In this document: piece by piece, positions 1 to 7,748 of the stretch
How the letters are laid out: each line of letters begins with the position of its first letter
Numbering within the stretch: the stretch's first letter is position 1
Made by a program: the position numbers and the translations under genes
Notes under the pieces: generated by a model
What the model saw: the letters and a program-made list of their open reading frames with translations, nothing else
The model's database searches: none
What the model was told of the DNA's origin: nothing
Origin: Vibrio sp. FE10
GTDB lineage: Bacteria > Pseudomonadota > Gammaproteobacteria > Enterobacterales > Vibrionaceae
DNA length: 64,000 nt
Direction of reading: 5' to 3'
Assembly (NCBI RefSeq): GCF_030297155.1
Contig: NZ_AP028067.1
Location: 1,054,001 to 1,118,000, forward strand

Positions 1-643
1 CGACAACACAAAGCTTGGTTTCATGTTGTTGGTAGCGAATGAAACGGCCGATTGTTGCTGAAGTACCACCCGTGCCTGGGCTCATTACTACCCACGTTGG
101 AACTGGGTGATCTTCCATCTGCATTTGATTGAAAATCGAGTTCGCGATGTTGTTGTTACCACGCCAGTCAGTTGCGCGTTCTGCGTAAGTAAATTGGTCC
201 ATGTAGTGGCCATTCAGTTCTTCAGCTAAACGACGAGACTCATCGTAAATCTCATCTGAGCGATCAACAAGGTGCGCTTGGCCGCCGTAGAATTCAATCT
301 GCTCAATTTTTTTCTTCGCTGTGCACTTAGGCATTACCGCAATAAACGGAAGACCAAGCAGGCGAGCAAAGTACGCCTCAGACACAGCCGTGCTGCCAGA
401 TGAAGATTCAATAATCGTTGTTTCTGGGCCAACCCAACCGTTACAAATCGCGTATAAGAACAGAGAACGCGCTAAGCGGTGCTTCAAAGAGCCTGTTGGG
501 TGTGTGCTTTCATCTTTAAGGTAGATATCAATGCCTTCGATGCTTGGAAGGTCTAGCTTGATAAGGTGCGTATCCGCTGAGCGTTGGTAGTCCGCTTCAA
601 TTTTACGAATCGCGTTGTTAATCCATTGATGGTCAGTGCACAT
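1..643 (-). CDS. PLP-dependent cysteine synthase family protein (partial, C-terminus outside window)
   Basis: The reverse strand reads from an ATG at 643 with a good ribosome binding site (AGGAGAAC) and stays open to the window edge, about 214 residues. The segment [16 protein letters not shown] carries the lysine expected to bind pyridoxal phosphate, followed by [12 protein letters not shown] and [13 protein letters not shown], the phosphate- and substrate-binding glycine loops of the cysteine synthase/cystathionine beta-synthase fold. It is probably a cytosolic enzyme of cysteine or sulphur amino-acid metabolism; the exact reaction cannot be read from the sequence. It is divergent from a DecR-like regulator, which in E. 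coli controls cysteine detoxification, so a cysteine-degrading role is a reasonable inference. Confidence 0.85.
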   Translation of the reverse strand, partial: MCTDHQWINNAIRKIEADYQRSADTHLIKLDLPSIEGIDIYLKDESTHPTGSLKHRLARSLFLYAICNGWVGPETTIIESSSGSTAVSEAYFARLLGLPFIAVMPKCTAKKKIEQIEFYGGQAHLVDRSDEIYDESRRLAEELNGHYMDQFTYAERATDWRGNNNIANSIFNQMQMEDHPVPTWVVMSPGTGGTSATIGRFIRYQQHETKLCVV

Positions 644-790
644 AAGCGTTCTCCTGATCTTGTGTAGGAATTTCTTGTAATTGGTATGGTTATAATTTAG
701 CTAGAATTCGAGAGAAAAACTTTGCCATATTTGCTTTGTTTTGACTAAAATGTAGAAAATTATTCTATTTAAATGCGATTTGGTGAAAGT

Positions 791-1246
791 GTGATAGATG
801 CCGTAGATAAAAAGATATTAAGTTTGCTGCAAGAAGACAGCACGCTGTCATTGAACGATATTTCAGAGGCAGTCAACCTAACAACCACGCCCTGTTGGAA
901 AAGACTGAAGCGTCTTGAAGAGAACGGTATTATTGAAAAAAGAGTGGCGTTGCTGAACCCTGAGAAGCTTGATCTTGCTTTTACCGCGTTCGTATTGGTG
1001 AAAACAAGCAACCATTCTCATGAGTGGTATGGCCGCTTTGTGAATACTGTGTCGGACTTTCCAGAAGTGATGGAGTTCTATCGAATGGCTGGCGAGTATG
1101 ATTATATGATGAAGGTTCAGGTTAAAGACATGAAGTGCTTTGATGACTTCTACAAGCGCTTGGTGAATAGTATTGATGGTATCTCGAATGTGACCTCGAC
1201 GTTTGCCATGGAACCATTGAAGTACACAACAGCACTGCCGCTGTAA
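791..1246 (+). CDS. decR: Lrp/AsnC-family regulator, DecR (YbaO)-like
   Basis: An N-terminal winged helix ([42 protein letters not shown]) is followed by an AsnC ligand-binding domain ending in [19 protein letters not shown] sequence, very like E. coli DecR as I recall it. DecR senses cysteine and activates cysteine detoxification genes. It is divergent from the PLP enzyme upstream, its likely target. I prefer the GTG start at 791, which has GGTGA just before it and matches the E. coli length; an in-frame ATG at 773 would add six residues but lacks a visible ribosome binding site. Confidence 0.85.
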   Translation: MIDAVDKKILSLLQEDSTLSLNDISEAVNLTTTPCWKRLKRLEENGIIEKRVALLNPEKLDLAFTAFVLVKTSNHSHEWYGRFVNTVSDFPEVMEFYRMAGEYDYMMKVQVKDMKCFDDFYKRLVNSIDGISNVTSTFAMEPLKYTTALPL

Positions 1247-1318
1247 GTTAAATCTAGCCTCACGTTACATCTTGTCTCAGTTTAGACATCGCCTCTGCGA
1301 TAAAGAAAAGGATTATTC

Positions 1319-1984
1319 ATGTTTGCAAAAATCTCTACCGCGATCCAATTGGTGTTAGCCGTCGCCATTTTTTATTTAGGCTACACCATCTATTCGTTTA
1401 CCAATAAAGTCGGTGAGATCGTCGATACTTATCCGCAGGTTATCGAAGACTTATCGGGCCTCACCAAAGGGTTAAAAGTCGAAGAGATGTTAGCGTTTGC
1501 TGAGCATGTCAGTGAATTGGCTCCTCAGGTGTTAAGCACCGTCGACGAAGTCAGAAAGACCATCGATGAAGTGAATCAAACCGTTTCGTCTGTTGATGGA
1601 AAAATTCCCGCGATTTTGGATGAAGTGAAAAACGTTCGTACCGAAGTCGAGCAGGTAAGAACTGAGGTTATCCCGCCAGCATTAACTGAATTAAAACGAT
1701 ACCGTGTCGATGTGATGCCACCGATGCTTGCCGAGAGTAAGTCTTACCGTCAACAAACCATCCCAGTGATTGTGGCTGAATCTGAAATGCTAAGAGCGGA
1801 AGTGCCGGGTATTTTGGCGCAAGCGAATTTGTTAGCCGATAAGAGTAAAGAATTAGCTCAGGGCGCTGCAGAAGGCGCAGTAAAAGGTGTTGTGCTATCG
1901 CCATTCAATCTACTGCGAGACGCGAGTGATGGCATCAAAACGCGAGTACAAAGCGAATTCGAACCTACGCTCGAAGCTGAATAG
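1319..1984 (+). CDS. Membrane-anchored coiled-coil protein, unknown function
   Basis: The protein has 221 residues with one N-terminal hydrophobic segment (about residues 8-27) and a long charged helical region with heptad-like repeats (VDEVRKTIDEVNQTV, VKNVRTEVEQVRTEV). A repeated PPALTE/PPMLAES/IPVIVAES pattern follows in the middle. It is probably anchored in the inner membrane with a coiled-coil domain on one side. I do not recognise a named family. It stands alone after decR and is followed by a strong hairpin terminator. Confidence 0.75.
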   Translation: MFAKISTAIQLVLAVAIFYLGYTIYSFTNKVGEIVDTYPQVIEDLSGLTKGLKVEEMLAFAEHVSELAPQVLSTVDEVRKTIDEVNQTVSSVDGKIPAILDEVKNVRTEVEQVRTEVIPPALTELKRYRVDVMPPMLAESKSYRQQTIPVIVAESEMLRAEVPGILAQANLLADKSKELAQGAAEGAVKGVVLSPFNLLRDASDGIKTRVQSEFEPTLEAE

Positions 1985-2032
1985 AAGTTACTGATTCTGA
2001 GCAACAGCTTTTCGTAGCGTAATAAAAAAGAA

Positions 2033-2068
2033 AAGGGGCTAGGTATCAAACCTAGCCCCTTATTATTT
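2033..2068 (+). terminator. Rho-independent terminator after the coiled-coil gene
   Basis: A perfect 12-bp stem (AAGGGGCTAGGT paired with ACCTAGCCCCTT) with a five-base loop is followed by ATTATTTG. It lies between convergent genes and may work in both directions. Confidence 0.8.
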
Positions 2069-2107
2069 GATGGTGCATGTGTTGTGTTTGTAAAAAGCGT
2101 CGACTCA

Positions 2108-2968
2108 TTACTTAGTAAAGCGCATCACACCTTCTTGAACGGCTGTCGCTACTAGCTCACCTTTTTGATTGAAGATCTCGCCACGAACTAGGCCGCGAGT
2201 GTTCGCTGCCGTTGGGCTTTCAATCGCATAAAGCAGCCATTCATCCATCTTGAATGGGCGGTGGAACCAGATCGAGTGGTCAATCGTCGCCACTTGGAAG
2301 TTTGGCGTCATGATTGAAACTTCATGTGGGTGCAGTGCCGTAACCAAGAATCCCCAATCCGATGCGTAAGCAAGCAGGTATTGGTGAATGAGTTGGTTAT
2401 CTGGCAACGCACCATTCGCTCTCACCCAAAGATACTGCTTTGCTTCGGCCTTTTTAGGCTTCAGCGGATTAACGACAGTAACAGGGCGCATCTCGATCGG
2501 CTTTTCGCCACAGAAAGTCTTACGCAGTTTCTCTGGTAAGAACTCAGCAATATGACTCGCTAGCTCAGTTTCAGAGGCAAAATTTTCTGGCCCAGGGATG
2601 TTTGGCATTTCATTTTGGTGTTCAAAACCTGGTGCATCACCATGGTAAGAAGCCGTGAGGTAGAAAATAGGGCGGCCATTTTGAATCGCTTTAACACGGC
2701 GCGTGCTGAAGCTGCGTCCATCTCTTAGGTTCTCAACATCGTAAATGATTGGCTTTTCAGGATCGCCGGGGAATAGAAAATAACTGTGGAACGAGTGAAC
2801 ACTGCGGTCGTCTTGAACAGTATAACGGGCAGCGGAAAGCGCTTGCCCCAATACCTGACCGCCGTATACCTGTGGCAGGCCAAGGTTCTCACTTTGCCCA
2901 CGGAATAAACCTTCTTCCAGTTTCTCTAGCTGAAGTAAACTTAGTAATTCTTGTAAAGGTTGACTCAT
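2108..2968 (-). CDS. tesB: Acyl-CoA thioesterase II
   Basis: This cytosolic enzyme hydrolyses medium- and long-chain acyl-CoA to free fatty acid and CoA. The protein shows the double hot-dog organisation of TesB: an N-terminal half with [23 protein letters not shown] and a C-terminal half with the HSIWFHRPF motif and a [25 protein letters not shown] tail. From the ATG at 2968 ([13 protein letters not shown]) it has 286 residues, the usual TesB length; the upstream ATG at 2977 adds three residues. The order tesB-ybaY-atl-ffs is the same as recalled for E. coli. Confidence 0.95.
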   Translation of the reverse strand: MSQPLQELLSLLQLEKLEEGLFRGQSENLGLPQVYGGQVLGQALSAARYTVQDDRSVHSFHSYFLFPGDPEKPIIYDVENLRDGRSFSTRRVKAIQNGRPIFYLTASYHGDAPGFEHQNEMPNIPGPENFASETELASHIAEFLPEKLRKTFCGEKPIEMRPVTVVNPLKPKKAEAKQYLWVRANGALPDNQLIHQYLLAYASDWGFLVTALHPHEVSIMTPNFQVATIDHSIWFHRPFKMDEWLLYAIESPTAANTRGLVRGEIFNQKGELVATAVQEGVMRFTK

Positions 2969-3130
2969 CGCCAGCATTCCTCTTCGTAAAATGGGTGTCA
3001 GATTATGGTGCTAATCATTTAGCTTAGTCAGATATCTGTCAATAAATCATAGGGTTTCAAGACAGAATATGAAAGCTCTCTTATAATTGGTGGGTAGATT
3101 TGCCGAGTCCGGCAAACATGTTGAGAGAAA

Positions 3131-3577
3131 TTGAATATGAAAAAGGCTCTAATTCTTATTACGTCTTTAGTATCGTTTGGCCTACTTGTTGGTTGCCAAG
3201 CAACATCAGAAACGAAGACTTCTCAGGAAGTGGTTGCAGAGAACGCTCAAGTGATTTCAGGAACAGTAAGCTATCGCGAAAGAATTGCATTGCCCGAGAA
3301 TGCAGTGGTTACCGTAACGCTAGAAGATATTTCACTGGCTGACGCACCATCGACCGTTATCGCGACTCAAGAATTCACTACTGATGGTAAGCAAGTCCCG
3401 TTCGCATTCGAGTTGAGCTACGATAACAACAAGATTCAACCAAACCACCGTTACAACATGCGCGCAACGATTCATGTTGACGGCAAACTACGTTTCACAA
3501 CAGACACGATTAAGTCAGTGATTACCGACGTAGAAAACACGCAACAAGCAGACCTACGCTTGGTTGGTGTTCGTTAA
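3131..3577 (+). CDS. ybaY: YbaY-family lipoprotein
   Basis: A signal peptide with a lipobox (LLVGC, cysteine about residue 22) marks a lipoprotein. The mature part is a small beta-rich domain beginning VISGTVSYRERIALPENAVVTVTLEDISLADAPS, characteristic of the YbaY/YscW family. The function is not established; the related YscW is a pilotin for a secretin, but nothing here points to type III secretion. The gene keeps its conserved place between tesB and atl. Two ATG codons (3131 and 3137) are possible starts. Confidence 0.85.
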   Translation: MNMKKALILITSLVSFGLLVGCQATSETKTSQEVVAENAQVISGTVSYRERIALPENAVVTVTLEDISLADAPSTVIATQEFTTDGKQVPFAFELSYDNNKIQPNHRYNMRATIHVDGKLRFTTDTIKSVITDVENTQQADLRLVGVR

Positions 3578-3606
3578 TTAGAAATGGATGCCAATATTAA
3601 GGCATC

Positions 3607-3638
3607 TTGGTTAGTTGGTTAGTTGGTTAGTTGATTAG
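3607..3638. repeat. Short tandem repeat TTGGTTAG
   Basis: Three perfect copies of the 8-mer TTGGTTAG are followed by one variant (TTGATTAG) in the gap between ybaY and atl. Such runs can slip during replication; no function is visible. Confidence 0.8.
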
Positions 3639-3669
3639 CTAATCCGTCTACTCGCTAACTAGGTGATTA

Positions 3670-3693
3670 ATGGCAGCTCTAGGGCTGCCATTT
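3670..3693. terminator. Hairpin terminator between convergent ybaY and atl
   Basis: ATGGCAGC pairs with GCTGCCAT around a six-base loop. It lies just beyond ybaY and overlaps the last codons of atl on the other strand, so it may end ybaY transcription. Confidence 0.5.
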
Positions 3694-3981
3694 GTATATT
3701 CTGAGTTTAACCCTTCCTGCATCACTCACTTCAATCCCTTCTTCGACCAGATGCTTCTTCTGGCGATCAAACGAATCACCTTTCAAAGATATCTCCCCCT
3801 TACTATTGATCACCCTATACCAAGGCAGTTTGCTACCTTCTGGTAAGTTACCTAATGCTTTACCGACATGTCGTGCATAACCCGGAAAACCTGAAAAACG
3901 TGCTATGTCTCCATAAGTTGTTACTTTTCCATATGGAATTTGGTGAATCACTGCAAAGATTTGGGGCAAAAATTGGTCCAT
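3679..3981 (-). CDS. atl: Alkyltransferase-like protein (MGMT family)
   Basis: At 100 residues it is the single DNA-binding domain of the O6-alkylguanine transferase family. It has the tyrosine/arginine finger region (GDIARFSGFPGYARHVGKAL) and PWYRVINSKGEIS at the active-site position. The catalytic cysteine of the usual PCHR motif is replaced by tryptophan (PWYR), as in ATL proteins. These bind alkylated guanine and hand it to nucleotide excision repair rather than reversing the damage. Matches E. coli YbaZ in size and position near ffs. Confidence 0.9.
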   Translation of the reverse strand: MDQFLPQIFAVIHQIPYGKVTTYGDIARFSGFPGYARHVGKALGNLPEGSKLPWYRVINSKGEISLKGDSFDRQKKHLVEEGIEVSDAGRVKLRIYKWQP

Positions 3982-4032
3982 ACTAAAAATTCCTAGTTCA
4001 TTAATACCACGGATCGGTAGAAGGAGAGGGCT

Positions 4033-4776
4033 ATGGTATTTTCAACGTTTCAGTTCTTGATAACCACATTATTAGCCGTTGTTTGTGCGAGAGCAATCAG
4101 TTTAAGTGAGGGAGATATCCCAGTGCTTGCAATGGTCATCCCTGCATTATGGATATTACCGCAGGGCGGAATTGCAGGATTAGTTCTGTTGGTTTCCATG
4201 ACGACTTACGGTTTAACGCTGCCCCTACAACCCATCACGCTCTCTGTTAGTGCGTGGGTGCTATTCCCATTATTGATGGTGGTCTTTTCAAAACGCAGTA
4301 GCTTGTCGGTTGTTATTATTTCGGGATTAATTGTCGCGACCCTACAAGTCGGGATCATGGTGACTCAATCCGCGGGTAAGCTTGATGGCGCACCTTGGAT
4401 TACCACACTGCAAACCTTGTCGATCATCATGATTTGGTGGGCGGCGAATCACCTTAAGCCAGCCAGCCGACACAGCTGGTGGTCATTAGGCTTGATTCTT
4501 CCATTATGGATGGCCGATTTACCTTACGCGGCTTTGGTTGCCTTATGTGTTACAGGCATCATGGCATCGATGGAAACCCTCACTCGCTTGAAAACCTTCC
4601 GTTGGAATAAGTTATTGTGTTGGACATTGCCGACAGTTGGTTTTGCCGCACTAGTGATTACACCCAGCATTGAGGTACCAAGCCCTGTCTTTGTGGTGTG
4701 GTTATGTTTGTTGGGCACCGCATGGATGACAGACTACATCATCCGCACGGAAGAGAACGAAGACGCCGACCTCTAG
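4033..4776 (+). CDS. Inner-membrane protein of unknown function
   Basis: The 247-residue protein is hydrophobic almost throughout, with about seven to eight predicted membrane segments (for example FLITTLLAVVCARAI, LILPLWMADLPYAALVALCVTGI) and a short acidic tail. No transporter signature is visible. A good ribosome binding site (AAGGAGAGGG) precedes the ATG. It is divergent from atl and is the last host protein gene before ffs. Confidence 0.8.
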   Translation: MVFSTFQFLITTLLAVVCARAISLSEGDIPVLAMVIPALWILPQGGIAGLVLLVSMTTYGLTLPLQPITLSVSAWVLFPLLMVVFSKRSSLSVVIISGLIVATLQVGIMVTQSAGKLDGAPWITTLQTLSIIMIWWAANHLKPASRHSWWSLGLILPLWMADLPYAALVALCVTGIMASMETLTRLKTFRWNKLLCWTLPTVGFAALVITPSIEVPSPVFVVWLCLLGTAWMTDYIIRTEENEDADL

Positions 4777-5015
4777 CTGAAGTGAATGGTATTCTGCTTG
4801 CAATGATAAAAGCGAGCACATGTGACTTGAATGAATGTGTTATGAAACAAAGACAAAGCTGATGCTTTATCCGACAGTTTTACGGTGTGTTGGGTAAAGG
4901 GTAATCACTTAAACCACATTTGTTTAAAAAGAGTCGCTTTGTGCTTGCAATGGTTGCTGCGATGCTTAATAATCCAATCACTCTTTGAGGCAAGCCTCTT
5001 AGAAAAAGAATCTAT

Positions 5016-5123
5016 GGAGGCTCTGGTCCTCCCGCAACACTAACTTGTGAACTCGGTCAGGCCTGGAAGGGAGCAGCCGCAGCAGGCGACGTGTGTGCCG
5101 GGATGTGGCTGGGGCTTCCACCC
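5016..5123 (+). ncRNA. ffs: 4.5S RNA (signal recognition particle RNA)
   Basis: The sequence contains the conserved SRP core (GGTCAGGCCTGGAAGGGAGC and GTGTGCCGGGATGTGGCTGG) with pairing ends GGAGGCTCTGG and GGGGCTTCCACCC, about 108 nt. The RNA forms the SRP with Ffh for co-translational membrane targeting and is essential. Its mature 3' end is intact, but the transposon begins four bases after it. The native hairpin terminator is now about 37.9 kb away (43031-43059). ffs is a known attachment site for one branch of I-F3 transposons. Confidence 0.95.
5059..5078 (+). other. Protospacer in ffs matched by the short homing guide
   Basis: These 20 bases match 24047-24066 in the CRISPR array at 16 of 20 positions. 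Mismatches fall at positions 6, 12, 13 and 18. In type I Cascade every sixth guide base is flipped out and not read, so three of the four mismatches are expected to be silent. Similarity stops after position 20. The two preceding bases are TC, not the common CC. Exactly 48 bp separate 5078 from the first transposon base (5127), the spacing known for I-F3 integration. Confidence 0.8.
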
Positions 5124-5126
5124 ATA
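5122..5126. repeat. Target-site duplication CCATA, right copy
   Basis: CCATA occurs here and again at 43025-43029, directly outside the inferred transposon ends. Five-base duplications are the rule for Tn7-like elements. A one-base shifted frame (CATAT) is also possible because six bases are shared. Confidence 0.75.
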
Positions 5127-5215
5127 TGAAGCCTGCAATATATGTTCGCATAAATTGCAGGCTTTCTTCATTTCTGCATCATAAGTCTTCATATTTGCAC
5201 CATAAGTCTTCATAG
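5127..5215 (+). mobile_element. Right end of the CAST with three TnsB-type binding sites
   Basis: After the 8-bp tip there are three related sites: 5134-5153 (TGCAATATATGTTCGCATAA), 5175-5194 (TGCATCATAAGTCTTCATAT) and 5196-5215 (TGCACCATAAGTCTTCATAG). Their consensus TGCA-N-CATAAGT-N3-CATA recurs inverted at the left end. The last two sites are only 21 bp apart, the tight packing typical of the right end of Tn7-like elements. Confidence 0.85.
5129..5164 (+). terminator. Right-end hairpin placed directly after ffs
   Basis: AAGCCTGCAAT (5129-5139) pairs perfectly with ATTGCAGGCTT (5154-5164) around a 14-base loop and is followed by TCTTCATTTCT. It overlaps the first TnsB-type site. It sits where the native ffs terminator would have been, so I infer that it can end or protect the ffs transcript. 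Confidence 0.5.
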
Positions 5216-5221
5216 TCTATT

Positions 5222-5245
5222 TTTTGTTGTAGGTTTACAACAAAA
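5222..5245. promoter_or_regulatory. Perfect 10-bp palindrome before tnsA
   Basis: TTTTGTTGTA and TACAACAAAA flank the four bases GGTT. It ends 10 bases before the tnsA start, in the only promoter space for tnsABC. It does not resemble the Xre or TnsB-type sites. It could be an operator or an mRNA hairpin limiting transposase synthesis. Confidence 0.5.
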
Positions 5246-5255
5246 GTGATTTGCT

Positions 5256-5879
5256 ATGTTCGATCAAACCAAGAAATCATCTTACGTACACAACATCTGT
5301 AAGTTCATGAGCTTGAAGAATGATGCTGTTGTTCGCACTCTCTCCATTTTGGAGTTCGATTTCTGCTTTCACCTCGAATATAACGCAAACATTAAAAGTT
5401 TTACCTCTCAACCTTTTGGCTTCCACTATCAATTCAATAATCGTAAGTGCCGATATACCCCAGATTTTTTAGTAACAGATCACAACGAGCAGTCAACCCT
5501 CTTCGAAGTAAAACACTCTAGTCAGATTCTCAAACCTGATTTCAGGAATAGATTTGAAGAGAAACAAAGAGTTGCGTTGAATGAGTTCAACAGACGCTTA
5601 GTTTTGGTTACTGAGAAACAAATTAGAATGGGTCCGACGTTAGATAACTTTAAGTTACTACACCGTTATTCCGGATTGCGAACCGTGACTGAGTTTCAAA
5701 AGCTAGTATTGGCGTTTATTCAACGAAAACAAATGGTGCAGCTACAAGAGGTGTCTTTGTATTTCGGTTTATCGGAGCAAGACACACTTATCTCTACTCT
5801 TCCTTGGATCTCTTCGGGGCAAATCAAAACAGACCTCAACAATATTGGCTTTGGCCTCGAAACCTACGTTTGGTGTTAA
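5256..5879 (+). CDS. tnsA: TnsA endonuclease of the CAST
   Basis: TnsA cuts the 5' ends of the element together with TnsB so that it leaves by cut-and-paste. The protein has 207 residues, within the short TnsA range of I-F3 elements. A restriction-enzyme-like core is visible: Glu41, Asp70 (YTPDF) and Glu84-Val-Lys86 (LFEVKHSS), so the metal-binding set looks complete. It is the first gene after the right end and is followed two bases after its stop by tnsB. Confidence 0.92.
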   Translation: MFDQTKKSSYVHNICKFMSLKNDAVVRTLSILEFDFCFHLEYNANIKSFTSQPFGFHYQFNNRKCRYTPDFLVTDHNEQSTLFEVKHSSQILKPDFRNRFEEKQRVALNEFNRRLVLVTEKQIRMGPTLDNFKLLHRYSGLRTVTEFQKLVLAFIQRKQMVQLQEVSLYFGLSEQDTLISTLPWISSGQIKTDLNNIGFGLETYVWC

Positions 5880-5881
5880 CT

Positions 5882-7747
5882 ATGCCATCGGACTCTAACA
5901 ACATATTTGGGTTCTTTGATGAATTTGAGGCTTCAGAGGGAGAGTCTCAGCAGCTTCCAATAGAGCTAATTCATGAACCTATTGAAATCTCCTCAACTAT
6001 TGATTCTCAATCACCGAAGGTACAGCAAGAAGTTATCCGTCGTATCAAAATCATCGCGTTCGTAGAGAAGCGTTTAAAAGGCGGATGGACCGAGAAAAAC
6101 TTGAACCCTCTCTTAACTCTTGTGGAATCGGAATTACAACTCATTCCCCCGAGTTGGCGAACTTTAGCAACTTGGAAAAAATCTTACTTTGAAGCGGGTA
6201 AAGACCCATGTGCGCTTATTCCTAAGCATACGTTTAAAGGCAATCGACAAAAAGAGTTCGATTCTCAATCTTTAGTTGATGAAGCAATTAACAGCGTATA
6301 CCTGACTCGTGAACGCTTAAGTGCTGCTGAAGCATATCGATACTATAAGAGTCGAGTGATTCAATTAAATCGTGGGATTGTCGAGGGGAAAATAAAACCA
6401 ATTGCCGAACGTTCTTTTTACAATCGAATACACGACTTACCTCCTTATGAGGTAGCGATTGCAAGGTTTGGTAAACGATACGCAGACCGAGAATTTCGCT
6501 CGGTTGGTCAGCAAGTAGTTTCGACCAAACCAATGGAATATGTCGAAATTGACCATACACCAGTCCCAGTAATTTTGATTGATGACGAGCTAGATATTCC
6601 TTTGGGACGCCCCTATCTGACGATGCTATATGACCGCTTCAGTAAATGTATCGTTGGGTGCAGTATCAACTTTAGAGAGCCTAGTTTTGACTCTGTCAGG
6701 AAGGCGCTATTGAACTCGCTACTAGATAAGAACTGGGTCAAACGAAGGTATCCATCTATTGATAATGCATGGCCTTGCCACGGTAAGATTGACTGTTTAG
6801 TTGTCGACAATGGTGCCGAGTTTTGGAGCCAAAGCTTGGAAGATTCGTTACGGCCTCTAGTGTCTGATATCCAATACAGCCAAGCCGCTAAACCTTGGCG
6901 TAAGTCAGGGATCGAAAAGCTGTTTGATCAGATGAACAAAGGGTTAGTGAACGCACTGCCTGGAAAAACGTTCACCAATCCTACTCAGCTACAAGATTAC
7001 AACCCAAAGAAGGATGCGGTGGTTAGAGTTTCTGTATTTCTTGAATTACTTCATAAATGGATTGTCGATTATTACCACATGGCACCAGATTCAAGAGAAC
7101 GTGATATCCCATACCACAAGTGGAACCAATCGGAATGGACTCCCTCCTACTACGTTGGTGCTGAGAAGGAGCAGTTGAGAGTTGAGCTAGGTTTGCTTAG
7201 ACACCGAACTATTGGAGTGGCAGGGATCAGGCTTCATAACCTACGTTATCAGTCCTCCGAACTTATTGAATACCGTAAATATTGGGCATCTAACAATGGC
7301 AAAAAGCTGTTTGTTAAGACCAAAACAGACCCTTCAGATATCAGCTACATCCATGTTTACCTAGAATCGGAAAAGAGGTACATAAAAGTTCCAGCGGTAG
7401 ACAACAGTGGATATACAAAAGGACTGTCCCTTTTCGAACATGAGCGCATACAAAAAGTACGCAGGCTTAACACTAAGCAGCTTGCTGATGATGAGGCGCT
7501 TGCGGATACATTTCTGTATATGAAGAAACGTATTCAGGAAGAAACCGATAGATTCCGCGGTGCAAAAAGCAATAAGGCTAGCTTGCCTAAAACGGGCAAT
7601 ACTTCGAAATTAGCAAAGTTTAATGATGTGGGCTCAGACGGACCAGGCTCAATCAATACGACTCCAGTAAAACAAGAAACCACGGTAGTGTTCGATGTCT
7701 CAGAGCAATTATCTGATGATGATTTTGAAGATATTGAGGGGTATTAA
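5882..7747 (+). CDS. tnsB: TnsB DDE transposase of the CAST
   Basis: TnsB binds the repeated end sites and joins the 3' ends to target DNA. From the ATG at 5882 it has 621 residues; the open frame reaches back to 5804, but this start follows tnsA by two bases. N-terminal helix-turn-helix-like regions precede the integrase core with Asp224 (VEIDHTPVP), Asp309 (LVVDNGAEF) and Glu345 (KSGIEKLFDQ), a full DDE triad. The acidic C-terminal tail (SEQLSDDDFEDIEGY) is probably the hook that contacts TnsC. Confidence 0.93.
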   Translation: MPSDSNNIFGFFDEFEASEGESQQLPIELIHEPIEISSTIDSQSPKVQQEVIRRIKIIAFVEKRLKGGWTEKNLNPLLTLVESELQLIPPSWRTLATWKKSYFEAGKDPCALIPKHTFKGNRQKEFDSQSLVDEAINSVYLTRERLSAAEAYRYYKSRVIQLNRGIVEGKIKPIAERSFYNRIHDLPPYEVAIARFGKRYADREFRSVGQQVVSTKPMEYVEIDHTPVPVILIDDELDIPLGRPYLTMLYDRFSKCIVGCSINFREPSFDSVRKALLNSLLDKNWVKRRYPSIDNAWPCHGKIDCLVVDNGAEFWSQSLEDSLRPLVSDIQYSQAAKPWRKSGIEKLFDQMNKGLVNALPGKTFTNPTQLQDYNPKKDAVVRVSVFLELLHKWIVDYYHMAPDSRERDIPYHKWNQSEWTPSYYVGAEKEQLRVELGLLRHRTIGVAGIRLHNLRYQSSELIEYRKYWASNNGKKLFVKTKTDPSDISYIHVYLESEKRYIKVPAVDNSGYTKGLSLFEHERIQKVRRLNTKQLADDEALADTFLYMKKRIQEETDRFRGAKSNKASLPKTGNTSKLAKFNDVGSDGPGSINTTPVKQETTVVFDVSEQLSDDDFEDIEGY

Positions 7748-7748
7748 T

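Noticed and set aside
321..524. Forward 67-codon frame near the window start
   Set aside because: It is antisense to the conserved part of the PLP enzyme gene.
5059..5090. A full 32-nt protospacer in ffs
   Set aside because: Similarity to the guide ends at position 20, and the insertion would then be only 36 bp away, outside the known range.
5123..5127. CATAT as target-site duplication
   Set aside because: It is equally repeated, but CCATA leaves TGA...TCA tips with the binding site starting after 8 bp, as in better-known I-F3 elements; kept as an alternative.
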